Counted from the stretch's first letter, positions 45,815 to 56,201 are shown. The stretch: DNA of 64,000 nt from Flavobacterium salilacus subsp. salilacus (GCF_004634195.1 NZ_SKBP01000001.1:186001-250000); one strand, 5' to 3'. A program made the numbers and translations. The notes: generated from the letters alone by a model not told the origin.

Positions 45815-48331
45815 TTATTTCTTTTTAACTGTTGTTTTGCGAGCGGTAGCTTTCTTGGGGGTAGTTTTTTTCGCAGCTACTTTTTTTGCAGGTGCTTTTT
45901 GCTCTATTATTGCCTTAACCTCGTCAAGCGAAAGAGCAGCGGCATCTACATCCTTACTAAGTTCTATTTTGGTTTTCCCTTTTAGTATAACCGAGCGTCC
46001 CCAACGGGCTTTCTCTACCCGTATGCCTTCGTCTTCCCAGTTATGTATTACTTTTTCAATTTCTTTCTTTAGCTTGTCTTCTATAAGCTCTGCGATATCT
46101 GATTGCGAGAGGTTGTCAAAATTATATTTTTTATTGACATTAATAAACATTCCGTTCCATTTTATGAAAGGACCGAAACGCCCCACCCCTTTTTGAACCG
46201 GCATATCTTTATAACTGGCAATAGGAGCATCTGCCTGCTCTTTCTCTGCTATAAGTTCTTTGGCTCTTTCAAAAGTAACATCCAACGGGTCTTCTCCTTT
46301 GGGCAGCGATACAAATGTTTTACCAAAACGCACATAGGGACCAAAACGACCATTATTTACCTCTACTTCTTCTCCTTTATATATACCTAAATTTTTTGGC
46401 AATAAAAATAAGCCTAAAGCCTCATCAAGTGTAATACTGCCAATGTTTTGTTCCGGCAGCAGGCTGGCAAATTGTTTGTTCTCATCCTCAGCATCCCCTA
46501 TTTGTGCCATTGGGCCAAATTTACCTAAACGCACACTTACAGGTTTCCCGCTTTCGGGGTGCGTACCTAATATGCGCTCTCCTGATTCTCTGTCTGCATT
46601 TTTCTCAACGTCCTGAACCTTTGGATGAAAATGACCGTAAAAATCAGTCATCATCTTAGTCCAGTCCTCATTACCCGATGCAATTTCATCAAAATCCTGT
46701 TCTACTTTCGCGGTAAAATTGTAATCCAGTATTGTTTCGAAATGATTCACAAGAAAATCATTAACAATAATACCGATATCCGTAGGCACTAGTTTTCCTT
46801 TATCCGAACCTACATTCTCACTAAGTTCCTGCTCGGCAACATTGTCAGCTTTCAACGTTAGTTGCTGATATTTACGTTCCTGCCCTTCAAAACTACCCTT
46901 TTCTACATAATTTCTGCTGATGATAGTAGATATAGTAGGCGCGTAGGTAGAGGGACGACCTATACCCAATTCTTCCAGTTTCTTTACCAGTGAAGCCTCG
47001 GTATAACGTGCCGGAGGTCTGCTAAAACGTTCGGTGGCGGTTATATAATTATTCATAAGCCTCTCGCTTATGCGTAATGCAGGGAGCATTCCCTCCTGCT
47101 CTACATCCTCATCATCGCTGCCTTCGAGATATACTTTGAGGAAGCCTTCAAATTTTAGTACCTCGCCTGATGCAGTAAATATTTCTTTGTGATTGTTTGC
47201 TTCAATTTTTACATTAGTACGCTCCAGTTGCGCATCACTCATTTGCGATGCTACGGTACGTTTCCAAATCAAGTCATACAGCCTTGCCTGATCACGATCT
47301 ATATTTACGGTATGGCGTGTCATATCCGTAGGTCGTATTGCTTCGTGGGCTTCCTGTGCTCCCTTACTTTTGGTAGCATAGTTTCTGGGTTTGCTAAATT
47401 CTTTACCGTACGATCTGATAATTTCAGCTTCGGCAGCACTCATAGCATCATTAGAGAGGTTTACACTATCCGTTCTCATATAGGTTATAAGCCCCGCTTC
47501 ATACAGGCGTTGTGCCAGCATCATGGTTACTCCTACCGGAAGATATAGTTTTCGAGCCGCTTCCTGTTGTAGTGTGGAAGTGGTAAAGGGTGCTGCAGGC
47601 GATTTTTTTGCCGGTTTGGTTTCCAAATCCGACACCTTATATACAGAGCCTATATTTTTATTTAAAAAGTCGTGGGCTTCCTGCTTAGTAGAAAAATTCT
47701 TAGGCAGTTTTGCTTTAAAAACCTTCCCGCTTTCGTTGGCAAACTCGGCAGTAATACTATACGATGCTTCAACATTAAAGTTTTGTATATCACGTTCGCG
47801 TTCTACAATAAGGCGTACAGAGACTGATTGTACCCTGCCTGCCGAAAGACCGCTTTTTACCTTTTTCCATAACACCGGCGAAAGTTCATACCCCACAAGC
47901 CTGTCCAGCACACGGCGTGCCTGTTGTGCGTTTACAAGATCATAATTTATATCTCTCGGATTTTCTATCGCTTTTAATATGGCCGACTTGGTAATTTCAT
48001 GAAAAACAATACGTTTGGTTTTTGCTTTATCCAACTTCAACTCTTCTGCAAGATGCCAGGCTATTGCCTCTCCCTCACGATCCTCATCACTTGCCAACCA
48101 AACCATTTCGGCTGATTTAGATAAATCTCTGAGTTTTTTAACCAAAGCCTTTTTATCCGGAGATACTTCATATTTTGGTTTAAATCCATTGGCTACATCC
48201 ACCCCTATTTCTTTAGAGGGCAAATCGGCAATATGCCCGTAACTGGACTCTACCCGGTAGTCTTTCCCTAAAAATTTTTCTATGGTTTTTGCCTTTGCAG
48301 GCGACTCAACAATCACTAAATTCTTTGCCAT
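45815..48331 (-). CDS. topA: DNA topoisomerase I (type IA)
   Basis: The 838-residue protein starts with MAKNLVIVESPAKAKTIEKFLG (the second of two adjacent ATG codons). The toprim motifs include DEDREGEAIAWHL. The active Tyr lies in LITYMRTDSVNLS. Instead of classic zinc fingers the C-terminus carries several topo-C-terminal repeats (SVRLGKFGPMAQIGD, NNGRFGPYVRFGKTFVSLP, GVGRFGPFIKWNG) and a Lys/Ala/Thr-rich tail (KAPAKKVAAKKTTPKKATA). It relaxes negative supercoils. A TACTTTTG box lies about 20 bp upstream. Confidence 0.96.
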   Translation of the reverse strand: MAKNLVIVESPAKAKTIEKFLGKDYRVESSYGHIADLPSKEIGVDVANGFKPKYEVSPDKKALVKKLRDLSKSAEMVWLASDEDREGEAIAWHLAEELKLDKAKTKRIVFHEITKSAILKAIENPRDINYDLVNAQQARRVLDRLVGYELSPVLWKKVKSGLSAGRVQSVSVRLIVERERDIQNFNVEASYSITAEFANESGKVFKAKLPKNFSTKQEAHDFLNKNIGSVYKVSDLETKPAKKSPAAPFTTSTLQQEAARKLYLPVGVTMMLAQRLYEAGLITYMRTDSVNLSNDAMSAAEAEIIRSYGKEFSKPRNYATKSKGAQEAHEAIRPTDMTRHTVNIDRDQARLYDLIWKRTVASQMSDAQLERTNVKIEANNHKEIFTASGEVLKFEGFLKVYLEGSDDEDVEQEGMLPALRISERLMNNYITATERFSRPPARYTEASLVKKLEELGIGRPSTYAPTISTIISRNYVEKGSFEGQERKYQQLTLKADNVAEQELSENVGSDKGKLVPTDIGIIVNDFLVNHFETILDYNFTAKVEQDFDEIASGNEDWTKMMTDFYGHFHPKVQDVEKNADRESGERILGTHPESGKPVSVRLGKFGPMAQIGDAEDENKQFASLLPEQNIGSITLDEALGLFLLPKNLGIYKGEEVEVNNGRFGPYVRFGKTFVSLPKGEDPLDVTFERAKELIAEKEQADAPIASYKDMPVQKGVGRFGPFIKWNGMFINVNKKYNFDNLSQSDIAELIEDKLKKEIEKVIHNWEDEGIRVEKARWGRSVILKGKTKIELSKDVDAAALSLDEVKAIIEQKAPAKKVAAKKTTPKKATARKTTVKKK

Positions 48332-48350
48332 CATACGTTTCTTTGTGTCG

Positions 48351-48358
48351 CAAAAGTA
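48351..48358 (-). promoter_or_regulatory. -7 box of topA
   Basis: TACTTTTG on the minus strand, an exact TAnnTTTG match. The rest of the 257-bp gap to the next gene is AT-rich and shows no other structure. Confidence 0.5.
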
Positions 48359-48591
48359 TAGGAATTTTTTAAATATTGGTTTTTCCTGTTTTTAAAAATA
48401 ACCGTTTTGGCTAAAGATTAACCTTAACAAAACACTAAAAACAAGTATAAAACCCTGACTTCATCAACCTTTAGCCAATAAAAAAATCTTTCAAATCAGC
48501 ACTATAGATATTTTATTTTTTTAAATTATTTTCTGTAACTTGCCAATAACGGAATTATAAGTACCCTAAAAACAGGCTAAAATATCTTTTT

Positions 48592-49287
48592 ATGAAAAAC
48601 CTGGAAATAAAATTATTGCTCCCTTACAACTGGTATCATGCCCGAAGGATAAAAATATATGACGACCAAAATAACCTTTTGGTAAAAATTGCACACTGCG
48701 AGCATGTATCCGTCCCATTAAATGAAAATTGTAAAACCATAACCATACGCATTGATTACTTTAAATCGGTTATACCCGTACCTGAAAATGGCAACGAACT
48801 TTTCCTTGCCGTATATATGAATTTCCGGGATACCTTTATTCATAAATATATAGATACCCTGAAACGTAAGTGCGTTACGGGGCATTTTATGCCTGCGGAA
48901 GAATTTGACAACTTCAACCTCAGCTTTTACAGCAACGCTATAAACTACCTGCCCGTTTCTAAATTCGACAAACCTTCGGTACTGCTCGGTATAATAATCG
49001 CCTCGGGGCTTATTATTACATCGGTAATACAGCAGGAAAACCCTTATCAGGATTTGGTTTTCTTTATTGGAGCGGCAAGTATTATTTCGCTTATTATGCT
49101 GCAATCTGAAAAAGACAAGATAAAAACCTTCGACTACAAAAGCCGTATTATTGCTACTGCCTTTTCTTTTGTACTTGCTTTCCTTTTTCTGTCTCCGTCA
49201 TTTGTTGTAAGTATGCTTTTTTTCATATGTATTGCCACCTATATAATACGTGTAATTGCAAGCCTTACTACTTTAAAAAGAGCTTAA
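48592..49287 (+). CDS. Predicted membrane protein of unknown function
   Basis: The family was not recognised. The 231-residue product has a soluble N-terminal half (about 1-120) that reads like a small beta-rich domain (KNLEIKLLLPYNWYHARRIKIYDDQNN), then four hydrophobic segments (about 128-147, 152-167, 184-203, 208-225). The soluble part resembles PEGA-like or PH-like domains by pattern only. It is alone, between topA (divergent) and miaB on the same strand. Confidence 0.7.
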   Translation: MKNLEIKLLLPYNWYHARRIKIYDDQNNLLVKIAHCEHVSVPLNENCKTITIRIDYFKSVIPVPENGNELFLAVYMNFRDTFIHKYIDTLKRKCVTGHFMPAEEFDNFNLSFYSNAINYLPVSKFDKPSVLLGIIIASGLIITSVIQQENPYQDLVFFIGAASIISLIMLQSEKDKIKTFDYKSRIIATAFSFVLAFLFLSPSFVVSMLFFICIATYIIRVIASLTTLKRA

Positions 49288-49301
49288 ACAAATATGCCAA
49301 G

Positions 49302-49334
49302 TTGTCATACGTTTAAAATTAAATAGTATCTTTG
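49302..49334 (+). promoter_or_regulatory. Promoter of the miaB cluster
   Basis: TTG (49302-49304), 22-bp spacer, TATCTTTG (49327-49334), about 32 bp before the miaB ATG. Both elements of the Bacteroidota promoter are present. It probably drives miaB, the sigma-54 activator and lptE. Confidence 0.65.
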
Positions 49335-49366
49335 CCAATTCAGAAAATGCACTACAGTTGTGAACT

Positions 49367-50833
49367 ATGGAAAAGATAATTGAAGAAAACAAGCAAGGAC
49401 AAAGCCTTGTTTTAGAGCAGAAAGAAGGAAATACCAAAAAACTTTTTATTGAAAGCTATGGCTGTCAGATGAATTTTTCTGACAGCGAAATTGTTGCATC
49501 TATACTTGCAAATCAAGGCTATAACACTACTCAGCATCTTGAAGAGGCAGACTTGGTTTTGGTAAATACCTGCTCTATTCGTGATAAAGCAGAACAGACC
49601 GTAAGAAAAAGGTTGGAAAAATATAACGCAGTAAAAAAAATAAACCCCGCAATGAAAGTGGGTGTACTGGGCTGTATGGCAGAACGATTGAAAAGCCAGT
49701 TTCTTGAAGAAGAAAAAATTGTTGACCTTGTTGTAGGTCCTGATGCTTATAAAGACCTACCCAACCTGCTGCAAGAGGTAGAAGAAGGCAGAGATGCCAT
49801 AAACGTTATCCTTTCTAAAGAGGAAACCTATGGCGACATTGCTCCTGTTCGCCTCAACAGTAACGGAGTAACCGCCTTTGTATCTATTACCAGAGGGTGC
49901 GATAATATGTGTACTTTTTGCGTAGTGCCTTTTACACGAGGGCGTGAGCGCAGCCGTGACCCGCAAAGTATTTTAGATGAAATAAATGACCTTTGGACAA
50001 GAGGCTTTAAAGAAGTTACCCTGCTGGGACAAAATGTGGACAGTTACCTGTGGTATGGCGGCGGACTTAAAAAAGATTTTGTAAAAGCTACCGAAATGCA
50101 AAAAGCAACCGCAGTAGATTTTGCACAACTGCTTGACATGGTGGCAATAGCCTACCCGAAAATGCGTTTCCGTTTTTCGACTTCCAACCCACAGGATATG
50201 CACCTGGAAGTAATAGAAGTTATGGCAAAACACCATAATATATGCAAGTACATTCATTTACCCGTACAAAGTGGCAGTACCCGAATATTGAAAGAGATGA
50301 ACCGCCAGCATACCCGTGAAGAGTATATGGAGCTTGTAGATAACATTTACCGCATAATACCGGACATTTCGCTTTCGCAGGATATGATAACGGGATTCCC
50401 AACCGAAACGGAAGAAGACCATAAAGACACACTCTCGTTAATGGAATATTGCAACTTTGATTTCGGGTTCATGTTCGCCTATTCAGAGCGTCCGGGAACA
50501 TTGGCAGCACGTAAACTGGAAGATGACATTCCTGACGAAGTAAAAAACCGAAGGCTTACCGAAATTATTAACCTGCAACAAAAAATGGCTTATGAGCGCA
50601 CACAACGCTTTGTAGGACAAACAGTAGAAGTACTGATTGAAAAAAGTTCCAAAAGATCGGATGCGCACTGGAGCGGGCGTAACTCGCAAAACACCACTGT
50701 GGTTTTCCCCAAAGGAGATTATAAACCGGGCGAATTTGTAAATGTGAAAACTACCGATTGTACTTCGGCTACACTAATAGGTGAAGCTGTAGGGTATAGC
50801 GATATGAATAGCCCCCTAACCCCCGAAGGGTAA
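49367..50833 (+). CDS. miaB: tRNA-2-methylthio-N6-dimethylallyladenosine synthase MiaB
   Basis: The 488-residue radical-SAM methylthiotransferase has an N-terminal MTTase domain with cysteines in YGCQMN, NTCSIRD and LGCMAE (second iron-sulfur cluster). The radical-SAM CxxxCxxC has Cys178, Cys182 and Cys185 (RGCDNMCTFC). A C-terminal TRAM domain (VGQTVEVLIEKSSKR) completes it. It adds the methylthio group to i6A37 of tRNA. The last residues, from Ser-Pro-Leu to Pro-Glu-Gly, are encoded by a GC-rich palindromic element (50810-50906), so they are probably an acquired tail. The sigma-54 activator gene follows. Confidence 0.96.
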   Translation: MEKIIEENKQGQSLVLEQKEGNTKKLFIESYGCQMNFSDSEIVASILANQGYNTTQHLEEADLVLVNTCSIRDKAEQTVRKRLEKYNAVKKINPAMKVGVLGCMAERLKSQFLEEEKIVDLVVGPDAYKDLPNLLQEVEEGRDAINVILSKEETYGDIAPVRLNSNGVTAFVSITRGCDNMCTFCVVPFTRGRERSRDPQSILDEINDLWTRGFKEVTLLGQNVDSYLWYGGGLKKDFVKATEMQKATAVDFAQLLDMVAIAYPKMRFRFSTSNPQDMHLEVIEVMAKHHNICKYIHLPVQSGSTRILKEMNRQHTREEYMELVDNIYRIIPDISLSQDMITGFPTETEEDHKDTLSLMEYCNFDFGFMFAYSERPGTLAARKLEDDIPDEVKNRRLTEIINLQQKMAYERTQRFVGQTVEVLIEKSSKRSDAHWSGRNSQNTTVVFPKGDYKPGEFVNVKTTDCTSATLIGEAVGYSDMNSPLTPEG

Positions 50834-50906
50834 ACTCAATTGGAAAATACTGATAAAAAAATTATTATTAACTAAAAATAAATCCCCCTTTGGGGGTCAG
50901 GGGGCT
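50810..50906 (+). repeat. GC-rich palindromic element P1, copy B (two inverted arms)
   Basis: The left arm AGCCCCCTAACCCCCGAAGGG (50810-50830) pairs with the right arm ending CCTTTGGGGGTCAGGGGGCT (50886-50906), about 19 of 21 positions, around a 53-bp AT-rich core. Each arm can also fold on itself. The left arm lies inside miaB and encodes its C-terminus; the right arm's AGGGGG ends four bases before the next ATG. The right arm is closely related to the P1 copy before purE. Confidence 0.8.
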
Positions 50907-50907
50907 T

Positions 50908-52188
50908 ATGGAAAGCATACAAGCCATAAAACAACGCTTTGAAATTATAGGGAACGACCCTAAACTTAACCGCGCTATAGAAAAAGCCATACAAGTATCT
51001 CCTACCGATATTTCGGTACTGGTTACCGGCGAAAGCGGTGTAGGTAAAGAAAGTATCCCAAAAATAATACACGCCCTGTCGCACCGCAAGCACGGTAAAT
51101 ATATTGCCGTAAACTGTGGCGCAATACCCGAAGGCACCATAGACAGTGAACTTTTTGGGCATGAAAAAGGAGCTTTTACAGGAGCAACCTCTACACGTGA
51201 AGGCTATTTTGAAGTAGCTGATGGGGGCACTATTTTTCTTGACGAGGTGGGCGAACTGCCACTTACTACACAGGTACGCTTATTGCGCGTACTGGAAAAT
51301 GGTGAGTTTATAAAAGTAGGCTCGTCGCAGGTACAAAAAACAAATGTGCGCATTGTGGCTGCTACCAATGTAAACATGACAGAGGCTATAGAAAAAGGAA
51401 AATTCAGGGAAGACTTATATTATCGTCTCAGCACCGTAGAGATTATGTTACCGCCATTGCGCGAGCGGAAAGAAGATATACACTTACTTTTCCGTAAGTT
51501 TTCGTCCGATTTTGCCCAAAAATATAAAATGCCTCCTATAAAGCTCGATGATGATGCTGTACAACTATTACTAAAATACCGATGGGGCGGAAACATAAGG
51601 CAACTGCGTAATATAGCCGAACAAATATCCGTTTTAGAAACCAACAGGGCTATAACTATAGGAACATTGCGGGGCTATCTGCCGGAAGCAGGCAGTAATC
51701 TGCCGGCCGTTATAAAAGACAAAAAACAGGAAAGCGACTTTAGCAACGAACGCGAAATACTGTATAAGGTGCTGTTTGACATGAAGGCTGACCTGAATGA
51801 CTTAAAGAAACTGACAATGGAGCTGATGCAAAACGGTAACAGCAACAAAGTACAGGAATCTAACAAACACCTGATACAACGTATTTATGGTTCGGGAGAA
51901 GATCACGGCAGCGAATTTGAAGAAATGGCAAGACCCGAAATGGTAGCTTCGCAACCTGTAAACACGGTTGAGCCTATTATAGACCATCATGAAGATGATG
52001 ATGATGACGGTAACTACCTTTTTGCCGAAACGGTTGAGGAAGAGGAAACGTTAAGGCTCGATGAAAAAGAGGTAGAATTAATAAAAAAAGCATTAGAGCG
52101 TAATAAAGGTAAGCGTAAAGCAGCAGCGGATGAATTGGGTATATCAGAAAGGACACTGTACAGGAAAATTAAACAATATGACCTTTAA
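50908..52188 (+). CDS. Sigma-54-dependent transcriptional activator without receiver domain
   Basis: The start is ATG 50908; a TTG six codons earlier lies in the repeat. The 426-residue product has the AAA+ sigma-54 interaction domain from residue about 10: Walker A GESGVGKE (41-48), GAFTGA (88-93, sigma-54 contact) and Walker B GGTIFLDEVGELP. Next is an acidic linker with a run of aspartates (HHEDDDDDG) and a Fis-type HTH (RKAAADELGISERTLYRKIKQY). No phospho-receiver or GAF domain is present at the N-terminus. It should activate RpoN promoters. The stop overlaps the start region of lptE, so the two may be coupled. Confidence 0.93.
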   Translation: MESIQAIKQRFEIIGNDPKLNRAIEKAIQVSPTDISVLVTGESGVGKESIPKIIHALSHRKHGKYIAVNCGAIPEGTIDSELFGHEKGAFTGATSTREGYFEVADGGTIFLDEVGELPLTTQVRLLRVLENGEFIKVGSSQVQKTNVRIVAATNVNMTEAIEKGKFREDLYYRLSTVEIMLPPLRERKEDIHLLFRKFSSDFAQKYKMPPIKLDDDAVQLLLKYRWGGNIRQLRNIAEQISVLETNRAITIGTLRGYLPEAGSNLPAVIKDKKQESDFSNEREILYKVLFDMKADLNDLKKLTMELMQNGNSNKVQESNKHLIQRIYGSGEDHGSEFEEMARPEMVASQPVNTVEPIIDHHEDDDDDGNYLFAETVEEEETLRLDEKEVELIKKALERNKGKRKAAADELGISERTLYRKIKQYDL

Positions 52189-52198
52189 GAAAAATGTA

Positions 52199-52702
52199 AT
52201 GAAAAAATTAAAGCTATTTGCAGCATTGGCATTAGTATTTATGATAAACGGGTGCAGTATTTATAACTTTACAGGAACCGGAAAAATAGATGCTGAAACT
52301 TTTCAGGTTAACTATTTTCAAAATAATGCCGATATTATAGAACCCGGTGTAGAGAGGACATTTACACAAAGATTGCAAGAGTTGATACAGAACCAAACCA
52401 ACCTGAGCCTTACCAATACTGATGGCGACTTGGTATATGAGGGTGAAATAACACAGTTTCGTATTACACCCATGACGGCTACTGCCGACCAGCGTGCGGC
52501 ACAAAACAGGTTGAGCGTTACCATAAATGTAAGGTTTACCAACAAAAAAAATGAAGAAGATGATTTTGAAAAACCTTTCAGCTTTTTTTATGACTACCCT
52601 GCTAACGACCTCCTTTCGGGGCAAGTATTGAATACTGCCCTCGATGAAATTTTTGAAAGAATAACACAGGACATTTTTAATGAATCGCTGGCTAAGTGGT
52701 AG
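52199..52702 (+). CDS. lptE: LPS-assembly lipoprotein LptE
   Basis: The 167-residue protein has a lipoprotein signal MKKLKLFAALALVFMINGC (Cys19). The start at 52199 is preferred because it gives the signal peptide directly; an ATG seven codons earlier overlaps the upstream gene's stop. The LptE-like content includes CSIYNFTGTG, a helix with ERTFTQRLQELI, and strands RLSVTINVRFTNKK. It plugs LptD in the outer membrane. It belongs to a conserved Bacteroidota order: miaB, sigma-54 activator, lptE, TPR protein, secG. Confidence 0.9.
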   Translation: MKKLKLFAALALVFMINGCSIYNFTGTGKIDAETFQVNYFQNNADIIEPGVERTFTQRLQELIQNQTNLSLTNTDGDLVYEGEITQFRITPMTATADQRAAQNRLSVTINVRFTNKKNEEDDFEKPFSFFYDYPANDLLSGQVLNTALDEIFERITQDIFNESLAKW

Positions 52703-52704
52703 AA

Positions 52705-52752
52705 TGTCCGATGTCGGAAGACAAGAGTTCTGTTTTCTTCGGACATCAGACA
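52705..52752 (+). repeat. Palindromic element P3 between lptE and the TPR gene
   Basis: TGTCCGATGTCGGAAGACA (52705-52723) faces TGTTTTCTTCGGACATCAGACA (52731-52752); the arms are about 85% complementary with one bulge. It is GC-richer than the surroundings and occupies most of the spacer. If translated in the long frame it gives an atypical peptide (CPMSEDKSSVFFGHQTP), which argues against an early start of the next gene. Confidence 0.7.
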
Positions 52753-52776
52753 CCAAACATCGAACAAAAAAGAAAT

Positions 52777-53619
52777 TTGAATACAAAAGACTATATATCC
52801 CTGCTTAACAAGCCTTATTCGTTAAATGAAAGGCAAACACCGGAGTTGGAAAGCATCCTTTCAGAATTTCCATATCTCCAAAGCGCGCGTGCCATTCATT
52901 TAAAAGGGCTGTACAATCAGGACAGCTTTCGCTATAATACAGAGCTTAAAAAAACGGCTGCTTTTACTACCGACCGTTCTGTACTTTTTGATTTTATTAC
53001 TTCCGAAAATTTTCAGAGTATTGATAAACTACATTTTGAAGAAGCAAAAAAAGCAGTAACAGAAATACCTGTAAAAGGGAGTGAAGAAGTAAAACCTCCT
53101 GTAAACAAACTGGAAGAGTCTATAAAGCAAACTGTTGAAGAAGCAGAAACAACTGAAAAACCAACTTTGTCACAGAAAGAGGCAATACAGGAAAGTGAAA
53201 TTGCAGAAAAACTTGAAATAGGCAAACCTATAGCATTTACAAAAAACGAAACCCATTCGTTTTCAGAGTGGCTGCAACTTGCGCAGTTAAAACCTGTAAT
53301 TCGGGAAGAAACTCCTAAAGAGCCTGAAAAAGAATCAGGATTGGAGAAAAAACTGGATATAATAGACCGATTTATAGAAGCTAATCCGAAAATTACACCG
53401 GCTAAAAACGCTACGTCAAGCCCCATACCCCATAGCAATAACCACAGTAACAACAGCAGCCTGATGACAGAAACGCTGGCGCGGGTGTACCTGGAACAAA
53501 AAAAATATACAAAAGCCATACAGGCATATGAAATTTTAATTTTGAAATATCCGGAAAAAAGTGTTTTCTTTGCAGACCGTATTGCAGATATCAAGATTTT
53601 ACAACAAAACAATAATTAA
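52777..53619 (+). CDS. TPR-containing protein of unknown function
   Basis: The start is uncertain. TTG at 52777 (TTG AAT ACA AAA GAC TAT) fits the family N-terminus and follows the palindrome; an earlier GTG at 52696 or ATG at 52711 would read through the repeat. The roughly 280-residue product starts NTKDYISLLNKPYSLNERQT with a conserved FPYLQSARAIHLKGL helix. A long low-complexity acidic middle follows (PVKGSEEVKPP), and the C-terminal TPR-like helix is ETLARVYLEQKKYTKAIQAYEIL. It is co-directional with lptE and secG (6-bp gap) in an envelope-related cluster. Confidence 0.75.
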   Translation: MNTKDYISLLNKPYSLNERQTPELESILSEFPYLQSARAIHLKGLYNQDSFRYNTELKKTAAFTTDRSVLFDFITSENFQSIDKLHFEEAKKAVTEIPVKGSEEVKPPVNKLEESIKQTVEEAETTEKPTLSQKEAIQESEIAEKLEIGKPIAFTKNETHSFSEWLQLAQLKPVIREETPKEPEKESGLEKKLDIIDRFIEANPKITPAKNATSSPIPHSNNHSNNSSLMTETLARVYLEQKKYTKAIQAYEILILKYPEKSVFFADRIADIKILQQNNN

Positions 53620-53625
53620 TAGACG

Positions 53626-53985
53626 ATGGAATTTTCAATTTTTTTATTTCTGATAACAGTAGTAAGCTTTTTGCTTGTTGTGATAATTATGGTGCAAAAC
53701 CCTAAAGGAGGAGGTTTATCTTCAAGTTTTGGCGGATCTCAAATGATGGGTAGTGTACAACAAACCAATAATTTTTTAGACAAAGGCACATGGGTACTTG
53801 CTACAGTGCTTATAGCACTTATACTACTTTCAACATTAAGCTTCTCCGGAGGCTATGCAGGAAACGACAGTAAGCTGATAGACGAATCTGCTGTACCAAC
53901 TGCTCCGGCTCCGGCTCCGGCAGGTACAGAACAAGGCGATACAACACCTGCTGCCACGGAAGAAGGTACAACAACACAGGAATAA
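53626..53985 (+). CDS. secG: Preprotein translocase subunit SecG
   Basis: The 119-residue protein has two membrane helices (about 4-24 and 53-75) and the SecG core VIIMVQNPKGGGLSSSFGGS. The C-terminal Ala/Pro/Thr-rich tail (SAVPTAPAPAPAGTEQGD) is longer than in E. coli. It is an accessory subunit of the SecYEG translocon in the cytoplasmic membrane. It lies six bases after the TPR gene and is followed by a terminator. Confidence 0.95.
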   Translation: MEFSIFLFLITVVSFLLVVIIMVQNPKGGGLSSSFGGSQMMGSVQQTNNFLDKGTWVLATVLIALILLSTLSFSGGYAGNDSKLIDESAVPTAPAPAPAGTEQGDTTPAATEEGTTTQE

Positions 53986-54006
53986 AAATTACAATATATA
54001 ATATAA

Positions 54007-54039
54007 ATGCCGGCAACTGACATGCTGGCATTTTTTTTT
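54007..54039 (+). terminator. Terminator of secG
   Basis: ATGCCGGCA (54007-54015) pairs with TGCTGGCAT (54023-54031, one G-T pair), loop ACTGACA, then nine T. It separates the secG transcript from groES. Confidence 0.88.
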
Positions 54040-54070
54040 GTTCATACTGTCAGTTTACGGGATTGGCATA

Positions 54071-54090
54071 GTTTCTGAAAAAACAGAAAC
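54071..54090 (+). promoter_or_regulatory. Inverted repeat upstream of groES, candidate regulatory site
   Basis: GTTTCTG (54071-54077) and CAGAAAC (54084-54090) form perfect 7-bp arms around AAAAAA, 31 bp before the groES ATG. It could be an operator for a heat-shock regulator or a 5' UTR hairpin. The classical CIRCE sequence is absent. Confidence 0.45.
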
Positions 54091-54121
54091 AACATTTAAT
54101 AACAACAAAAAATAATATCAT

Positions 54122-54397
54122 ATGGCTTTAAACATTAAACCACTTTCAGACCGCGTTCTAATAGAGCCGGTTGCTGCAGAAACACAAACTGCTTCCGGAA
54201 TCTTTATTCCTGACACTGCAAAAGAAAAACCGCAAAAAGGTATTGTAGTAGCCGTTGGTAACGGAACTAAAGACCATGAAATGACCGTAAAGGTGGGCGA
54301 TACTGTGCTATACGGCAAGTATGCAGGAACTGAGCTTAAATTTGAAGGTAAAGACTACCTGATAATGAAAGAAGAGGAAATTTTCGCAGTACTATAA
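54122..54397 (+). CDS. groES: Co-chaperonin GroES
   Basis: The 91-residue protein begins [15 protein letters not shown]. The mobile loop ([15 protein letters not shown]) and the [24 protein letters not shown] roof segment are typical. It caps the GroEL chamber. The 37-bp gap to groEL contains no terminator, so the pair is one transcript. The inverted repeat upstream may control it. Confidence 0.97.
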   Translation: MALNIKPLSDRVLIEPVAAETQTASGIFIPDTAKEKPQKGIVVAVGNGTKDHEMTVKVGDTVLYGKYAGTELKFEGKDYLIMKEEEIFAVL

Positions 54398-54431
54398 ATT
54401 GAGTTTAATAATTGAAACTATAACAAAATAA

Positions 54432-56063
<1,632 letters not shown>

Positions 56064-56087
56064 TATCATCATAACCAAATATATAGT

Positions 56088-56120
56088 AAAGGGATACTCT
56101 GACAGAGTATCCCTTTTTTT
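56088..56120 (+). terminator. Terminator of groESL
   Basis: AAAGGGATACTCT (56088-56100), loop GAC, AGAGTATCCCTTT (56104-56116), followed by more T. A long perfect stem. Confidence 0.95.
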
Positions 56121-56201
56121 ATAAAAATATAAATTTTGTGATAACATATATCACAATACTGCTATTTTCGCGTTATAATTGTCCAACAACCGATTACTTT
56201 T

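Noticed and set aside
52130..52198. Longer version of LptE starting inside the activator gene
   Set aside because: It would lack a proper signal peptide at its N-terminus and overlap the HTH coding part; the ATG at 52199 gives a standard lipoprotein signal.
54061..54080. Possible sigma-54 promoter (TTGGCAT near 54063) before groES
   Set aside because: The GG and GC dinucleotides are not 10 bp apart and the -12 element does not match, so it fails the -24/-12 rule.
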